A stretch of 64,000 nucleotides of DNA from Kappaphycus alvarezii (lineage: Eukaryota; Rhodophyta; Florideophyceae; Gigartinales; Solieriaceae): assembly GCA_002205965.3 (NCBI GenBank), contig NADL03000740.1, positions 1,984,001 to 2,048,000 on the forward strand, read 5' to 3'. The notes beneath the pieces are model-generated. The model worked only from the letters and a program-made list of their open reading frames with translations. It was not told where the DNA came from and searched no databases. The translations under genes were made by a program, and so were the position numbers. Below are positions 11,047-24,700 of this stretch, piece by piece. The number at the start of each line of letters is the position of its first letter. Position 1 is the stretch's first letter.

Positions 11047-12830
11047 TCACTTAACCCCGAATCGGCTAAGGAGGTTTTCAATAGCGGCAGACACATTCCA
11101 CGAGATTGCTGAAGTGCTTGCAAACACGTGGCCTTGTCCAAGAATCCCATTTCCCGTAGTTGTTGCAGCTGCGAGCTGTACATCTCCTCCAGCTGTTCTT
11201 GTGTCATCTCCGGTGCAGGCGCTCCGCCTCCGTTCGCAGACGCCAACGCATTCATCATAGCGATAAAGCTGTCCATCGAGTTCGTAACCTCCCGCCCCAC
11301 CTAGGCCCATCCCGTTCTGCGCGCCGCCCTGCGCCGTATTTCCACCCGCAGTTCCTGTACCTGCATTTCCACCCGGCGTCCCTTGCGTTCCGGCTGGAGT
11401 GGTTGCACCACCAGTCCCGGTCGGCGTCCCTCCTGTCATAGTACCTGTTCCACCCGCAGGGGCGTTCATACCCGCCAGAGCATTCTGAATTTGGCGCATG
11501 CCCTGCAAAACCTGCGGGTTCAAGAATGCGCGCATGAGCTCTGGATTTTGTAACATCCTTGCCATGTCAGGGTTACCCTGGACCCTGGCTTGGAGCTGCG
11601 GGTCTCTTGCAATGATCGACTGCACCATCTGCGGGTCTGCCAAAATGTTCTGCATCATCTCCTGCATCATCGGATCCTCCATAATTTGCCACACCTGATC
11701 CATGTGGCTGTAGGCATTCCGGGGCCCCCTAACCCTGGGAATGGTGCGTTGAATGCCCCTCCCGCCTGAGGCTGCGCGTTCCCAGGACCTGCAGCCGTAT
11801 CTTGAAACAAGTGAGCGAAAGCGTTGGCAAAGCCATCCCCAGCTGTGTTTCCGCCTCTAGCCGCACCAGTAGATGGAGTCGTCCCTTGTGCCTGTGTTTG
11901 CCCCCCCATTTCCGCCTGCGGGAGCCCAGGGATTGGGCATAGGAGCATTTGCGCGTGTATTTTGCTGAAACAGAGATGTGAACGGATTGTCGTCACCTCC
12001 GTTGTTGTTGTCACCCCCTCCAGCACCGTTCGGTGGGTTGAAGCCTTGGGTTGCATCCATTAACGGCGCCTGAATGTTCTCGTGCATCCTTCGCAAGGCG
12101 TCGAATCCACCCGGCATCATCTCAATGTTGGCCATCTGACGATCGGTGTTCCTCATCATTTCATTCATCAACGACGGATTGCGAGCCATTTGCATCATTT
12201 GGCGAAAAGTTGCCGGGTCGTTGAAACATGGGCAACTTCGGGGTTCCTCTCCAAAAGCTCGCGCATTTGAGGATTGGCCATCATCAAAGAACGGGCGACC
12301 TGCGGGTTATTCATAATGCTCTCCATAATGGGAGAGTTCATTAGCGCTTGCATCTGCTGCGGATTGCGAAGCAACTGCTGATGCATTTCCATCATGTCCG
12401 GAAATCCACCACCGCCATTACCTCCACCTCCAAACATTCCACCAGCCCCAAACCCACCCTGAGTGGCACCAATACCTCCCGTACTGCCAGTTCCGTTCCG
12501 GAATTCCCTGGACCTCCTTGATTACCAGCCCGGTGCTGGGGTATTCGTTGCCGAGGCACCCCTAGAAGGCTGAGAGGAAGTGCGGGCCGCAGGGGAGGGG
12601 ACGACGTGCATACTGTGGCCAGTCTCAAGACCGTGGGTGTTTTTGATGTCTGCAAATGTGTTTGTGTCCTTGAGAATGTGACCACGGAAGATAAGACGCT
12701 GGGAAGCTGCCGGAATGCCAACGACAGCGGCGAGGCGGGTCTTGAAGTCTGCAATTGTCTCAGACAAAGAAGGAATGTCCATTTCAAAGCGCGCCCCACT
12801 AGTGTTCTTGATGGTTATGGTGATTGACAT
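11047..12830 (-). CDS. UBQLN: ubiquilin (UBL-STI1-UBA shuttle protein)
   Basis: Ubiquilins carry ubiquitinated or mislocalised proteins to the proteasome. The ATG at 12830 opens a ubiquitin-like domain (MSITITIKNTSG...GIPAASQRLIFRGHILKD). A Gly-rich linker then leads to STI1 repeats: LLRNPQQMQALMNSPIMESI, MMQMARNPSLMNEMMRNTDR with MPGGFDALRRMHENIQAPLMD, and IMEDPMMQEMMQNILADPQMV with NPDMARMLQNPELM. The C-terminus is a UBA domain (QLQQLREMGFLDKATCLQALQ, then NVSAAIENLLSRFGVK). Domain order and size (near 595 residues) match the family. Frame breaks lie near 12530, 12495, 12225, 11910, 11715, 11300 and 11105. The one at 12225 is restored by one T in a T run, and the one at 11910 sits in a run of seven G. 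It is convergent with ALIX. Confidence 0.92.
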
Positions 12831-14640
12831 GGTTGGAGGGTTGACGGAAACGACGACGACGTGAAAAGGAGATACAGCGGTTTTAGGCTCAAAAGGACGA
12901 CCGTGGCCGCGGGGAAAATGAAGAAAGGGTGGACGAGTTAACGGGAATGTAATGAATGTAGTAGTGGGGGAGACCAACTGCCGAGACGTCGACTGAAGAT
13001 GGGAAAAATGTTTGTGCTAACGGAGGTGGTGGCTGAATTCGTATGAGGGTCAGCCGTCCGGAGCAACGAAGAAAACGGAAGGCTTGAAAGTCCGATAGAC
13101 ACCAGCAGCTGAATCTTTAAGAACGGCCACCTTCCAACAACGGCGAAGCTTCTAGTTTTATGGTTAAAAGTTGCGCATTGACGGTTTCTGACCAGCCAAA
13201 ATATTTCGAAGACATAATAAAGGAAAAACCTATCTTGCGAATACAGACAAAACAAGGCAACGGACGGGCGATTCCATTGGGCTTTGATTGTTTACATCAT
13301 CACCTCTTACACTATACTGTAAAATTTGGTGTAAAATCAAACTATTGTACAGTACAGTTGTACAGTTGTGTACTGAACTACATGACGTAGAGTAGCCATT
13401 TTCAGGGAACCCTTTCTCATTTTTTTTGTTTCTTCAGTTGGGCCGCCACTCTAAATTCAAGACACAAAGTATTTTTTTTCACATTTTTTGAATTGATATT
13501 GTCCAACCACCGAGGTGGACGAAGGTTACGGTACTGTAATCGGGGCTGCCAGCGTTAGGGCCAAACTTTGGTACAGCATTGTACTCCATCGTACAGGTTA
13601 TTTTATTAACTATTTTAGTATATACACTCATTACAGAATGGCCTGCATGAAACAGTACTGTACTGTTCTGTACTGTAGTATTGCAACATGCTTCGGTGCA
13701 GTGTACGGATTTGTCATTCAACTTTTAGGGCGATACGATAGTACCTGCGTTGTTCCACTCTGGCATTTGGAAGCAGAGTACTTACAGTGCTGTACTGTAC
13801 TGTACTGTACAGCACAGCTTGTGGCAAAACTTTTCGACGCATCAATGCGTTGAAGTCCTCATACAGAAAGCTCTTTGAAATGTCCCTGCTTTCGTACTGT
13901 GCTGTGAGTTTACGTACTGTACAGTACAGTACTGTAAAGTACAGTATGTAGTGTATTACAGTTGGGCTGATTTCATGCAGTTACTCTTACATTCTCGGAA
14001 ATTACTGCGCAAGTAGCATTATGTACTGTACGGCACAAACTCAAGCTGTGACTCTGTGTCAATGATTTGCACTCAAGAGTCGACCGCCTTGGGCTCCGCG
14101 CTGCAGTACTCCCTCGGCGGAGTGGTGAGCGAGCACGAGAGACGGTACTGCAACACAAAAAACAAAAGCTGCCTCCTCGAGACGAGGGGAAAAAGGGGGG
14201 TGTCTTTATTGAGATGTACGGATTGGCTGGAACCCATTTGTAGTTGCAAATCTAAATGTCATATTAAACACATGTACCGATGTCGAAGCAATGTACAAAT
14301 CATTACTGTCGAATGCTGGCACCAGCGACAGTCTACCAGAAAGTCGATGGGATGCCAGCCAGCAGACCAGTAGCGTTGGAAGTTACTGCCAACGCCGAGT
14401 GTCGTTGTAGAATGCCTCGAACCTTCGAAACCCGTTCTATTGCGCTGCTGGAGACGAGTAGGGAGAAGCAAGGCGACGGTTTCTTATCTCACAACAGCGC
14501 CAGCCACAGAAAAACCATACAGCTTAGACGCACAAAATAACTAAAAATAAAGCATAATAAAAGTTGCAGTGACTTGCCACGAGTGCTCTTTCACGAAGCA
14601 GCATGGTTTGCTTGGCTAAACTCACATTCCAACGACTAAA
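12831..14640. other. spacer upstream of ubiquilin, repeat-rich
   Basis: This contains the presumed ubiquilin promoter and the largest GTACA/GTACT repeat cluster. The ORFs here are short and partly made of the repeat; none is accepted as a gene. Confidence 0.45.
13316..14150. repeat. GTACA/GTACT repeat cluster, largest in the window
   Basis: Blocks occur at 13349-13375, 13529-13600, 13652-13680, 13790-13822, 13894-13970, 14020-14033 and 14104-14148. Examples are tgctgtactgtactgtac at about 13791 and acgtactgtacagtacagta at about 13913. The arrays are built on GTAC every five bases and can fold on themselves on either strand. Confidence 0.8.
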
Positions 14641-16286
14641 AAAAATACTGCATAGCTCCACCCGCAACCATTGTTGAATAATGCAGTCATCAATACCAGT
14701 ACTAAGCATGTGAGTCAACGTATCATTGCACTTCAGTTTTGGCAGTGCGTCGGCAGGGTTGTCGTCTGACTTAATAAGCCCTACTTGATCGATTTAGTAG
14801 TTTTTGTGGTCTCCTCGTAAAGCAGATACGTCCATCATCAAGCATTTTCCGTTGCTTGTTGACCCTTTATCAAAGCATCAAATAGCTGTTTCGAATCCGA
14901 CGGCAAATAGATACGAATAAGAGGTCCTAAGAGTTTAATCAAGTTGTTACGCAACATGAACGCTCTGTATTATGCATAAGCCATAGAACGAACTTCTGTA
15001 GCCATAAAAAACCGTAGAGGTCGCTTTGATTTCTTACTTGAAAAAGCCCAATACATGAAAACGTTTTGAAATATCGCATAGAAGAATGATGTATCCAAGC
15101 TGAGACGATAAATAATCGTTTGTACCAAACGCCGCATATATGTATACCGTCATGACCAGAGAATCCCATTCTAAGGTAGGATAAACCAAAGCAGAGTTTT
15201 GCTTCTTTTTCACTAACCTCAAAGCTTTGTTGTATTACATTAATTCTCTGCACATATCGTTTTCCCAGTTACGTGAGCGGCACAGTTAATATAATAACAA
15301 AAGTCAGAGCGAGTATGGCATAGCCAAGAACGAATTGCTCTTTATTGCTGGAATACCTTGAAAGAGCAGGTCTTGTCCAAACTAGGTAGTTTCTTGGCAT
15401 ACTCAAACTGAGATATAGAAAAGGTACTTTCGCCCAATGTCCTTATTGAACATATAAAGAACTCAAAGTTATTGACGATTCTGGGTCTTGACTCAAACTT
15501 TGAGAGACTGCTCGGTCAGACGAGAAATTCATCATTCCCAGTAATGAGGATGTTGTAGACATACACATCGATCATCCCAGTGGTCTTAATAACCTTCGTT
15601 TTGACGTGGAGGGCTGCATCAGCAACTGATGGTTACATGCCAAAGTGATTTTCAACATGATGTTTAATGGTAACCTTCCAATAGTTCCCAGAATCACAAA
15701 GACCATACAAGGGTCTGATAAGCTCCAAAAGTTGTTCCTCGGCAATTTCGATTACTTCGAGGTCCTCCCTTTTGGGAAGTATACGTATCTGTCACTTCAA
15801 ATTATACTTTATATGAAGGTAGGCTTGGTCTGCATCATGCTAGAATATTCGCAATTTGAGAATCGAATCGCAGCTCACAATAACTCTGACTGTTGCAATA
15901 AGCAAAGTTTCCGTGTAATGAGCCATGTAGGGCTTGTCATTATCTCTGTGGCCTTGCGCCATATAAATTGCTTTGGGTTTCTCTTTTAGAGTATTCACAT
16001 TCTTCAGAGCGAGAACACACCGAACCCCTAGAATATTAGCGTTAGGAGGCATATCGGCCTTATTGATAGTTTTCCAGACATTTCTTTTCTTCAAACCTTG
16101 CAATTCTTTACATTTAGCGTCGACGAATTCAGATGCATTGTGGCGAGGGTCACTGACTTTAGGGACTGAGGTGAGAAGAATTCCGATATGAGAAACAGAA
16201 GGAGTATGTGAAGAAATCTGATAAGCGATTCCTGCATAAACCTCCAGTGTTTCCGCTTCAAAAGTAGTGTCAAGTATGCCGTCCAT
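14640..16286 (-). pseudogene. Copia relic A reverse transcriptase and RNase H
   Basis: The frame at 16286-15840 has ELQGLKKRNVWKTI, ANILGVRCVLALKN and MAQGHRDNDKPYMAH, the N-terminal Copia reverse transcriptase signature. Near 15560 the catalytic Y-V-D-D box reads YVYNILITG, so both aspartates are lost. RNase H pieces follow: SSQLGYIILLCD at about 15120, SDSKQLFDALIKG near 14890 and SDDNPADALPKLKCNDTLTH near 14730. It is clearly inactive. Confidence 0.75.
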
Positions 16287-16295
16287 GCCACGCTG

Positions 16296-17238
16296 TTACA
16301 GCTCTAGTTCCTTTTCTAACTCTTCGGGCGATAGTATAGAGTCGGTTAACCTTGAAGAGTCAAGGGTAAACACCGGTTCATTCTCAGTGAAAGGTGTAGT
16401 ATCCTCCATCACACCGTCACCAAGTTCATCACCGGATACACAGCGATCATCAGAGTATTCCTGGTAAAGCTTGATCTTGTCAGAAGAAAACTGCATGTTT
16501 CGATCGCCCTTACCAACAATTACTGTTTTTCGTTGACGGTCCACTACCACATAGGGACCGACCCTCTTGTTATTGGGCTTCTCCCTGGAGACTGAGACTA
16601 GCTCTCCAACCACGATATCCTTGTGAGCTGCTGCAGGTACTCTGGTCCTAGAAGCTCGGTTCATTCTGACCCTGCGGGATATAATAGTCATCTCCCTACG
16701 TTCAGACTCAAGTTTTTCACAAGTTCAATTTTATTTGGTAGGTCCTTGAGCAAGAGTATACGAGGGATGGCACCGAAAACCATCAAGGTGGGCACAAGTC
16801 CAGAAGGCCCAGCAGTATCATTCATTGCCTTCATGGCAAGGAGGAGAGTCATCTCATTGGTCCACTCTAGCCTGTCTGCACACATCTTCTTGTATGTGCG
16901 TCAAAGGTAGCTACGATAGCGCTCCACCACGCCAAGTGCGTTGTGACTCTCCACGCCTGAAGGAAGCTCCTTGATACCTGCATCTTGGAGGAGAGACTTC
17001 CACTCAAATGATACAAACTGAGGCTCTTAGTCGCAAGCTATGACGACCGGGTATCACATGTGTTGAGAAATCCAAATACGTATAAGGGATCCCGTACATT
17101 ATTCGTGGACGCTACAGATAAGAGACAAGAGGAACTGAACTTTGTACCCTTGTCGACCACATGCAGTATCAGTTTACCCTCAAACCACATGAGGTCCAGG
17201 CATACGGTCCGATTGAAGACAAAATCTTCTTCAGGCAT
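16296..17238 (-). pseudogene. Copia relic A integrase region
   Basis: The first frame starts EEDFVFNRTVCLDLMWFEGK and HVVDKGTKFSSSCLL, matching the first catalytic-Asp region of the integrase core. The next reads MKAMNDTAGPSGLVPTLMVFG, the C-terminal part, and 16691-16296 gives VGELVSVSREK...VGPYVVV, the C-terminal chromatin-binding SH3-like segment. There are several stops and frame breaks between them. Confidence 0.65.
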
Positions 17239-17735
17239 CTTAACCGGAACCGATGAGGAGCATCAGCTTCTCGTTGAAAAAAGTTTCAAGTATTACTAAC
17301 CTTTTATAGGTCTTGCATCGGGGAAGGAGATATTTTCTCTGGATCGGATCATTTCATGACCTCATATAGCTTGTAGGAGTGAGGGCGATAAAAATGACGA
17401 TGTATGCGTCTAAGCTCGGTCTGTGTATACAATATACTTGGAGACCATTCAAACTATACATGACCGAGCTTTCGGACGAGAGGAAAACACCATCCATCAC
17501 CCTTTGAGCACATAAAGTCGTCATCAAAGTCGAGCACCGTTCCGCACCGTGTCAATAAGTCAAGACTCAAAAAGAAGGTGTAAATCCAGCGAGAAGACGT
17601 CAGCCGTAAAGTTTACAAAGTCAGAAGTAGACACAGGGAGACGTATCTCCATTGTTATTATACTGCTGTGTTTGTGCTTACCAAAACGGTATAGTTTTTT
17701 ATGAGGAGATAGCACGTTGCTGTTGTCAAAGTTCG

Positions 17736-18658
17736 CTAGAGCACAGTATGAGGCTGCCTGTGATTCATTTGTTCTTGTTTTCTCTGCCCCGAATGATTGA
17801 ATGCGCCTTGGAACTCTTTGGTAATAGGCTTATCCCATTCATGACTTAGTACCAGGATCTCCGGTATGTTACTCTCAGAAGCTTCACCCTCAATATCCAC
17901 TTGCTCATCATTTGATGAATCACTGTTAGCAAGAGCAGCGTTGAACACCGGGAAATCATCGTTCACATCATCCTCGGAACCTGCTGACGCATCGTCAAAT
18001 TTACCAACTTGTTCAACCTGTTTACAGAAGTCAGAGAGGACTAGATGGACTGCATGAGAGACAGCATCATTTTTGCGGTAGTACTCGAGTTTCCGCGCTG
18101 AAGCTATCGCAGTACTCACTGACTGGGGACAGTCCTTCAGCATGTCGTCCTTTCTGCCACAGTTAAAACATCCGACGATATCAAGTGGTTTAACCTTTTC
18201 TCTTTTTCCTTTGTTGCATCGTACATAACTTAGTCTCCTCCCGTATCGGGATTGTCCTGCATAGCGAATGTACAACGTATCACTGACATTTGATGAACGT
18301 TGGGCACGGTCCCGGGCAGTTGCTAACTTAGCCTCTTTATCCATTTGTAGAGCGGCTTCAAGTTACCCATATAACTGTTGGAACGTGAGTGAATGGGTAG
18401 TTACTCTATTCAAGGGCTCATGAGACTAGCTGTAGCCAGAAGCAGAATTCCTGAGAAACTCGATGCGATTTGCATTACCTCTGTGGAAAGAGGGGACCAT
18501 GCGAGACAACCTGTGATGAGCTTGTACACTCTGGACAGTGTAACTGAAGCCTCAGAGCCAGATTGTACAAAGCCGGATACTCTTAGCGACGAGAGATAAT
18601 TCTTGACCCTGGTCTGCCTCGCAGCCGAGTTGTACTCCTTATTCATCGCGTACACCAC
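17736..18658 (-). pseudogene. Copia relic A gag-like region with zinc knuckle
   Basis: The 5' part reads NKEYNSAARQTRVKNYLSSL, a gag-type helical segment. The next frame (18344-17736) carries CFNCGRKDDMLKDC: the C-x2-C-x4-x-x4-C spacing of a retroviral-type zinc knuckle with Asp where His is expected, so zinc binding is probably lost. An acidic tail follows. Gag would form the particle packaging the element RNA. Confidence 0.65.
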
Positions 18659-18869
18659 CTGTTGGAACTTTGAGCATAAAGTTGGAATTTTTCCACGTAG
18701 AACCGTATGGAATCACAGCGCAAGACGTTTTGTAAGAAGTCTGGCTATTGTGGTGCGGTGAGATCATAGTCCTTGGCGATCTGCTGATACTAGTCAACGA
18801 ATTACATCCAAAAAATCCACACCCTCTTGAAAAATTCAGCCTTGAGGTATCTTCTACGCCTCACCCCAG

Positions 18870-21760
18870 AAATTGAGGACTAATTTCGTCGTTCAATACA
18901 TCTCTCGCCGATTAGACGGAAAATTGACTGCCATGAACAGCAGATTTTTTTCATTTATGTCTCTGAAAACACAAGTAACTCTCCACACCGCATATTTTCA
19001 GGGTCATTGGCAATTCTGCCCAACTCCTCTTGAATACCGTCTACCAAGGCCCAGAAGAACACATTGAAGAACTCGTAGACTACATCCATGACAATACTTC
19101 CAACTCTCTGACTGAAGATGACTCTCATGCAACGGAATTTAACGTAAGGTTTTTAGACCTCCTATATTTCTTGGAGAAAATTAAAGCTGCACCCACGATG
19201 TGCAGTTTAGAATCAAAATCCGCCTTTTACTTTTTATTTTAATCACTTCAGTTTGGTCTTAATGAGATGAATGTCAACCTCGTTCAGAACGAATTAAAAC
19301 ATATGCTGGTATACCTCTGCATTCGCCGAAAAGATTTGTTCCGAAAAATGTTTTGAGCTCGTAGGATGGAATTCCGTCCGCACCATACAGTTACAGCCAA
19401 TCAAGAGTTCATACAAATTTAGCAATGATCTCAACTCTCTTCGCAGTGTACCTCTTCTGCCCGCTCTAGGACAAATCGGGCACAACCAAAATATTCCAAG
19501 TGATCTTTTTCATCCTCCCTGTCACACATTTAGTTTCCATTGTGTCTTTCGACACAAATCGCCATTGGCTTATATCTCCGAGAGTCGCTCACAGAAACCA
19601 CATACGCATCATCAAACGGGACTTAAAGGATCCGTACGTCTTAAAAGTTCACATTTGGATCAAATTACAGCCCATCTAAAAAAGTTATGACCCTCATTCA
19701 ATAGACCAACCTTCTTGACACCCAAAACGCAAATCACTGCTTTTGGATCCAATCTCGTCCGGCATATTCCCACAGGCGCCCCTCCCTGAGATAGATCGCC
19801 TGATGAACTAACTTTTCCGCGTACAACATTCAAAGAATCCATCGCGCACTTTTTCATCCAAAAAATTACGCACTTCTGCACCTCTTCCACAAAGTGAACA
19901 ACGGCAACATCTTACATTTCGAGTTGATAGAACTAAATATGGACAGAAATCCATCCCGTCGCACTTATAAAGAGATCGCAGAGGTAACATACATTTCAAA
20001 GCTCGCCTTCCCCCCGCCACAACAAATAACGGTTTCCTTAGAGATACGGCAGCGAAAAATAATCTCGAAGGTAATAAAGCTTATGTACATGCTTTATATG
20101 GCGACAGAATTCTCAAGTTGGAATAAATTCACGACGACTCTGCCGCGACCGATTTACGGGCATAGATATATCAATGGACATCTAGCATCGACTCTCCCGA
20201 CCATACCGTCGTTTACAGGTACTCCAGACCCGTTAGTTCCAGAATTGCCGACAACATCAGCAGCCTTGACTCCATACTGTGCTCTATTACACAAAAAAGA
20301 ATAATCGCGGTCACTTGGGCCAAAAGGTCGTTCCCATCGATTTATCCACAAAATTAAGGACAAACTACTCCTCACCCCTAAATTAGAGCTTGGAACTGAC
20401 TACGAGAAACTCATGGCAGAAAAGGAAACTGAACTAGAATTTCACGCGGTAAGCCATCCTCCTGCTTCCTCAATATGGCCATTTCGGAGAATCCTTGGAG
20501 AACATGCGTACAAAAGAATACACTAGAACGCATTGACCTGAGGGAATGTGGTCCGTACAGAGAATAGATGGCCAAGATAAGACTGAGTTGAAAAAATGCG
20601 TTGAAATACCGCCAAGTAAAGTATTCAAGCTCCAAACGCACTTTCCGGGAAACAGGTGTGGTTTCATCGTAGGAGGAAGAATGACGCCAAGGTATCGTCG
20701 CCTCAATCGCAAAGCTGCAAGTAATCTTCTCCTACTATGAAAATTTTCCCCACACATGAAGCAAGAATAAGTCCATTTTCGGACATTCTGTCTTCCGCCC
20801 GAAATTCAGTCATTATGCCAATTCCAATGCCAAAGACAGAGGCACCCTCAACATGAAATATTGCAGCCAGAACATATGGACCTGCTCCTAGACCACGAGA
20901 GCCCAAAACTCGTCTGTAAAGCTACTACTACCACATGTAAACAGTGATATCGACGGCCAGCAACACTATGGGCCTCGCAATATCTTCATCCACATGTGAT
21001 TATATCAGAGAATTGAAAATTTAATTTCTCCGCCTTCCGTATACCCCGCAAAAGCAGACGCAGAAGCTTTTCTGCTCACATGGCCGTAAAATTCCACCCT
21101 GTTTGAAATTTTCACTGTGTAATCACAAGAATGACATGACGCAAAAAGACTGGAAATCAAGTTCCTTATCGGTAGTCCCGTTTCCATTGTTCCATAGACA
21201 GCTATGGATGACCCCTCTGAGCTACAACCGCTAAAATGGGGACAATCATCTCCAAGAAGTCACCGACGGCATCACCACTCATCCGTTACTGCGCGTGTCT
21301 CCTAGGCGCTGACCACATATCATCCTTTCTGCATTAAATCACAGGAAACTCCACCGACTTTAGTCTAAGCTCGCTCACATCCTGCTTCCCTCACCAAGCG
21401 CCTGTTTCAAAACCTGGCTCTGTCAATACTCCATAACTCTCGTTTTACGCGATTTCACGAAGTCTTACCATCAAAGTAATCGCCAAGCTTCTATATACTG
21501 CCGTCTCTCACCCTAAATCTTCTCCATGTACCCTGACACACAAGGTTGTGTGAAAATCCAACGTCCAGATGTAAGACACAGTCGAAGATGAATGTCAGTG
21601 GAATGGAACGATCGTCCCTTTGATGTGTGATAGTAGCCATGAGTACCTGAAATTTTGCGGAAATATTAGGTGATATTGGAATTATACGGAACACTGTGAT
21701 CCGATTTAAAGGAGATAAAGGGTTTACATGTTCTACAACGGAGATAACAGTGTACATATG
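18870..21760 (+). mobile_element. decayed sister copy of the 50.9-kb Copia family
   Basis: Translations match the 50.9-kb element in order. ISKLAFPPPQ near 20000 matches VPKLAIPAPA. IYQWTSSIDSP near 20170 matches LYQWISNFNSP. HRFIHKIKDKLLLTP with GTDYEKLMAE (20338-20430) matches HRFLHKAIDKILLNP with GTGYEQLMAE. KKSPTASPLIR near 21250 matches KRSPTASPPIR, and SITLVLRDFTKSYHQ near 21425 matches SITLIVRNVTKAYLQ. It has stops in every part and is visibly more AT-rich than the younger copy. LTRs were not found; the boundaries are approximate. Confidence 0.7.
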
Positions 21761-24700
21761 CTAGAGGTTTTTGAACATCTTCTCGAATTGTTTTCGAGCT
21801 TCTCTAGGAACCCTAAAGTTTTCGACTTTCGTTAAGAAAGTTTTAAGTAGAAATAAAATGTAAGGAAGAGACCGGGGACAAATGAGGAATAAGGAAGTGA
21901 GGTTTTCTTCAACTTACAGAGCAGTCTGATATTACATCCAGAGAATCTAAGAATAAGAGAGTAGCGCAATCAAATTGCTTCAGCTGCTTTTTACGTATAT
22001 TCATGCAATATGTATAGTTAGATAATTTTTGCTCGTAAATGAAATTCATTCAAACATAAAGAGCAAGGAAAGCATTCAAACTTCCAGGAAAAGATCCTTA
22101 GATTGTTGAGTGTGTGAATTGGTTACAAATTTCACTACGGAATTGAAAATTATTCTGGTAAAAGCGCCAATGAAGGTTGTTGAATTGCAATATGGTCCTC
22201 ATACATTCATATTCAAAGGGATGAGAGTCTGATGCAAGAAAGAGTCCTGAAAGGAAGCTGATGGAGTTTGTTTACATTATGTTGGAGACAATTAACAAAC
22301 GCGAATGATATGTGGGTAAATCTTGGAAGCACTTCACTGGGGCTAAGTGAGATGCGAAAAATACGATGGCATGAAACAAGAAAGACGACTTTTGTGAATG
22401 TGCTTCTAACGATAATCAGAAGAAAGAATTTTCGAGCAATAAATTCCTGTTGCCACAGGTAACACTGTTTCTAAAAGAGCCGGAGCATTAAAATACGTGT
22501 AAATGATGAAAGAAACATTTAAAAGTTTAATGTTAGAGAAAGGGTTTCACGAAGAATACTGAAAATAGGAAGGCTTGAACTTAATCCTGGAACATCTTAT
22601 CGCAATAAAATGCAGGCTACTCACTGCCAATAAAAAAGCCATGTCTAGGACCTTCTCATAGAAGGAGTCGCTGACATAGATGGGTTCGTAATATTTTGAG
22701 AAAGGCATGAGTTGTCAACGTTGCCCATGGTTGGAAGAAATCTGATAACTTTCTTCGTATGGTGAATTGATAAATATAGCTTGCTACAAAGGGTGGACGG
22801 AATTAAAATAGCCATAGAGAGTGGTAAGAGGATCGAAAGAAATAAAAAATAGGATTGTAGCAGAAATCCATTGGAAATCTCTATCAGACTGCGGTGATTG
22901 TAGAAAAATGACTACAAGTTTGATTTAAAGTTCATTTTCATGTACATTCTACCAGCAGAGTCTTCTTGTATCAAATTTATCGTCGGTGAAACTACAGAAG
23001 AAAGTTCTCCACTGAGCTTGCTGAGGGTCACCGACGAACGATGTATGTCCGGCACACTGAGACTTTCAGGCATTTCTGTCCGGAGACTGTTTTGCGAAGT
23101 AGTATAATACCAGAGATTGATCCTATTTTTATGTTAATAATTTAGATTCTTTGACTCTAGTAAGTGCAGAACAAGCGATGATTTCCCTCAAACTCTTGAA
23201 AGTGGGAAGTACATTCGTGAATTGGACCTGGACGTTGCCGTATAATAAGAGTTGAAAGAGGTTTGTATTAGAAAGAGATATGTGACACATTACGGTAAAA
23301 TTAAGGCTAATTTGATATAAATTATTGATTATAAGGTCTATGGCTTTGGAAATACTGCTGATATTACAACTACAGACGAAGCCAATTGAATTTGCGGGTT
23401 TTGGACGCGCGCGGGTTGGTACTGCGGAGGCCTCTAAAAGGATTCAAGGATTAAATTATTGTACCATGAAAAATGGTGATGTAATTCAGAAGGGAGAAAG
23501 ATTTTTGGAGGTGAAGGAGTTTTTCAAGAGATGGAACCTATGCGAAGTGCTGCATGGGGAAGCCATTATCGTTTCAAGAAATATATATTGCTAAATAAGG
23601 GCATTAAATTATTTGGGGATTGAAGATTCTCCTTATGCCTCTTACCATGGGCTATGGAGCGTGTAAGTAGCGCTTTTAACTGTATTCATGCACAGATTAC
23701 AAATATGACTAGTAATTAAAGGGATTAGGAATTCACAGTTTGGTATAAGAGCCCCAACGTTGATTTTTAGTGCGGAGCAATGAACCTAATGCTGAATGAC
23801 GATAAGAATTAAAGACAAAAGCAAAGAAAATGAGAGATAGTACTTCGTAAAGTACAAAAATGCAAGGAAAGTCAAGATTAGAGAATTATTAAGACTGACT
23901 GGAAGTTTCATCTTTCTTTGGAGTGAAAGTTTGACATCAATAGGACATATAGGTATCCACTCGTAGTATCACCGAAGAACTAGACCTCTCAGACTTTTAG
24001 TTCTGAGAACAAATTTCAGTTAGGATTTCTTTCAGATGATTTCAGTCCATAAACGGAGTAAAGATTGTTTTAGATGACAAAAAACTATTACTGTGTTTAG
24101 TTCCCACTGTCATTGTAATTGAGAGAGATTATTTGTTATTCCAGTCATTTTACATCGAACTGTAGAATGAATAAGTTAAATATTTAATGGATAGGAAGTA
24201 TTGTACATGCAGGTATGTGTCAATTTTCATAGAGAAAAATTTTGCTGTCGTCCGCCTAAAATTTGTGATGTACAATGAAATTTTCTGGGAAGTGTTCAAA
24301 AGTTATAATATTTTGATAGATTTGGACAGAGCAATCAACTTTAGAGGCAACCTTGGCGATGAGGCAGCAATGTTGATGATAATTTAGAATACGTCGCACT
24401 AGAAAGTGTAGTGATGCTTTCAAATCTACTTTCTGGACGACCAGGGTTTTCAAGAGTAAAAAAGTTTCTAGATATACTTCAAATGAATCAGATTTGAAAT
24501 AAGTAGTACCATGAAATTCCGTATAGAATCGAGATGAAATGAACGAAAAGCAGCTACCACAGTATACATAGTCTTCTTGAGAAACAGAGGGACAAAAATT
24601 TCCCAAAGGCACACATTTTTCAGAAAGCTGCCGACACAGCAGAATGTTTCACTTCATATTATCCCTTCTAAAGACGCCTGAATTCCCGCCTTGTTAACAG

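Larger units (their letters stand above)
14640..18660 (-). mobile_element. Ty1/copia retrotransposon relic A
   Basis: On the minus strand the order gag (18.66-17.74 kb), integrase (17.24-16.30), reverse transcriptase and RNase H (16.29-14.64) is that of Ty1/copia. All domains are split by stops and frame changes. I could not find matching LTRs or a target duplication. An old sister copy of a different Copia family begins just beyond its 5' end. Confidence 0.8.

Noticed and set aside
12606-12827. plus frame of 73 codons
   Set aside because: Exact antisense shadow of the ubiquilin UBL domain.
13894-13955. possible CRISPR-like or promoter-only reading of the GTAC array
   Set aside because: No spacer-repeat alternation; the unit is a five-base phase repeat and the host is eukaryotic.
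14056-14373. 105-codon plus frame beside the repeat cluster
   Set aside because: Cys/Arg-rich noise with no family match, partly read from the GTACT repeats.
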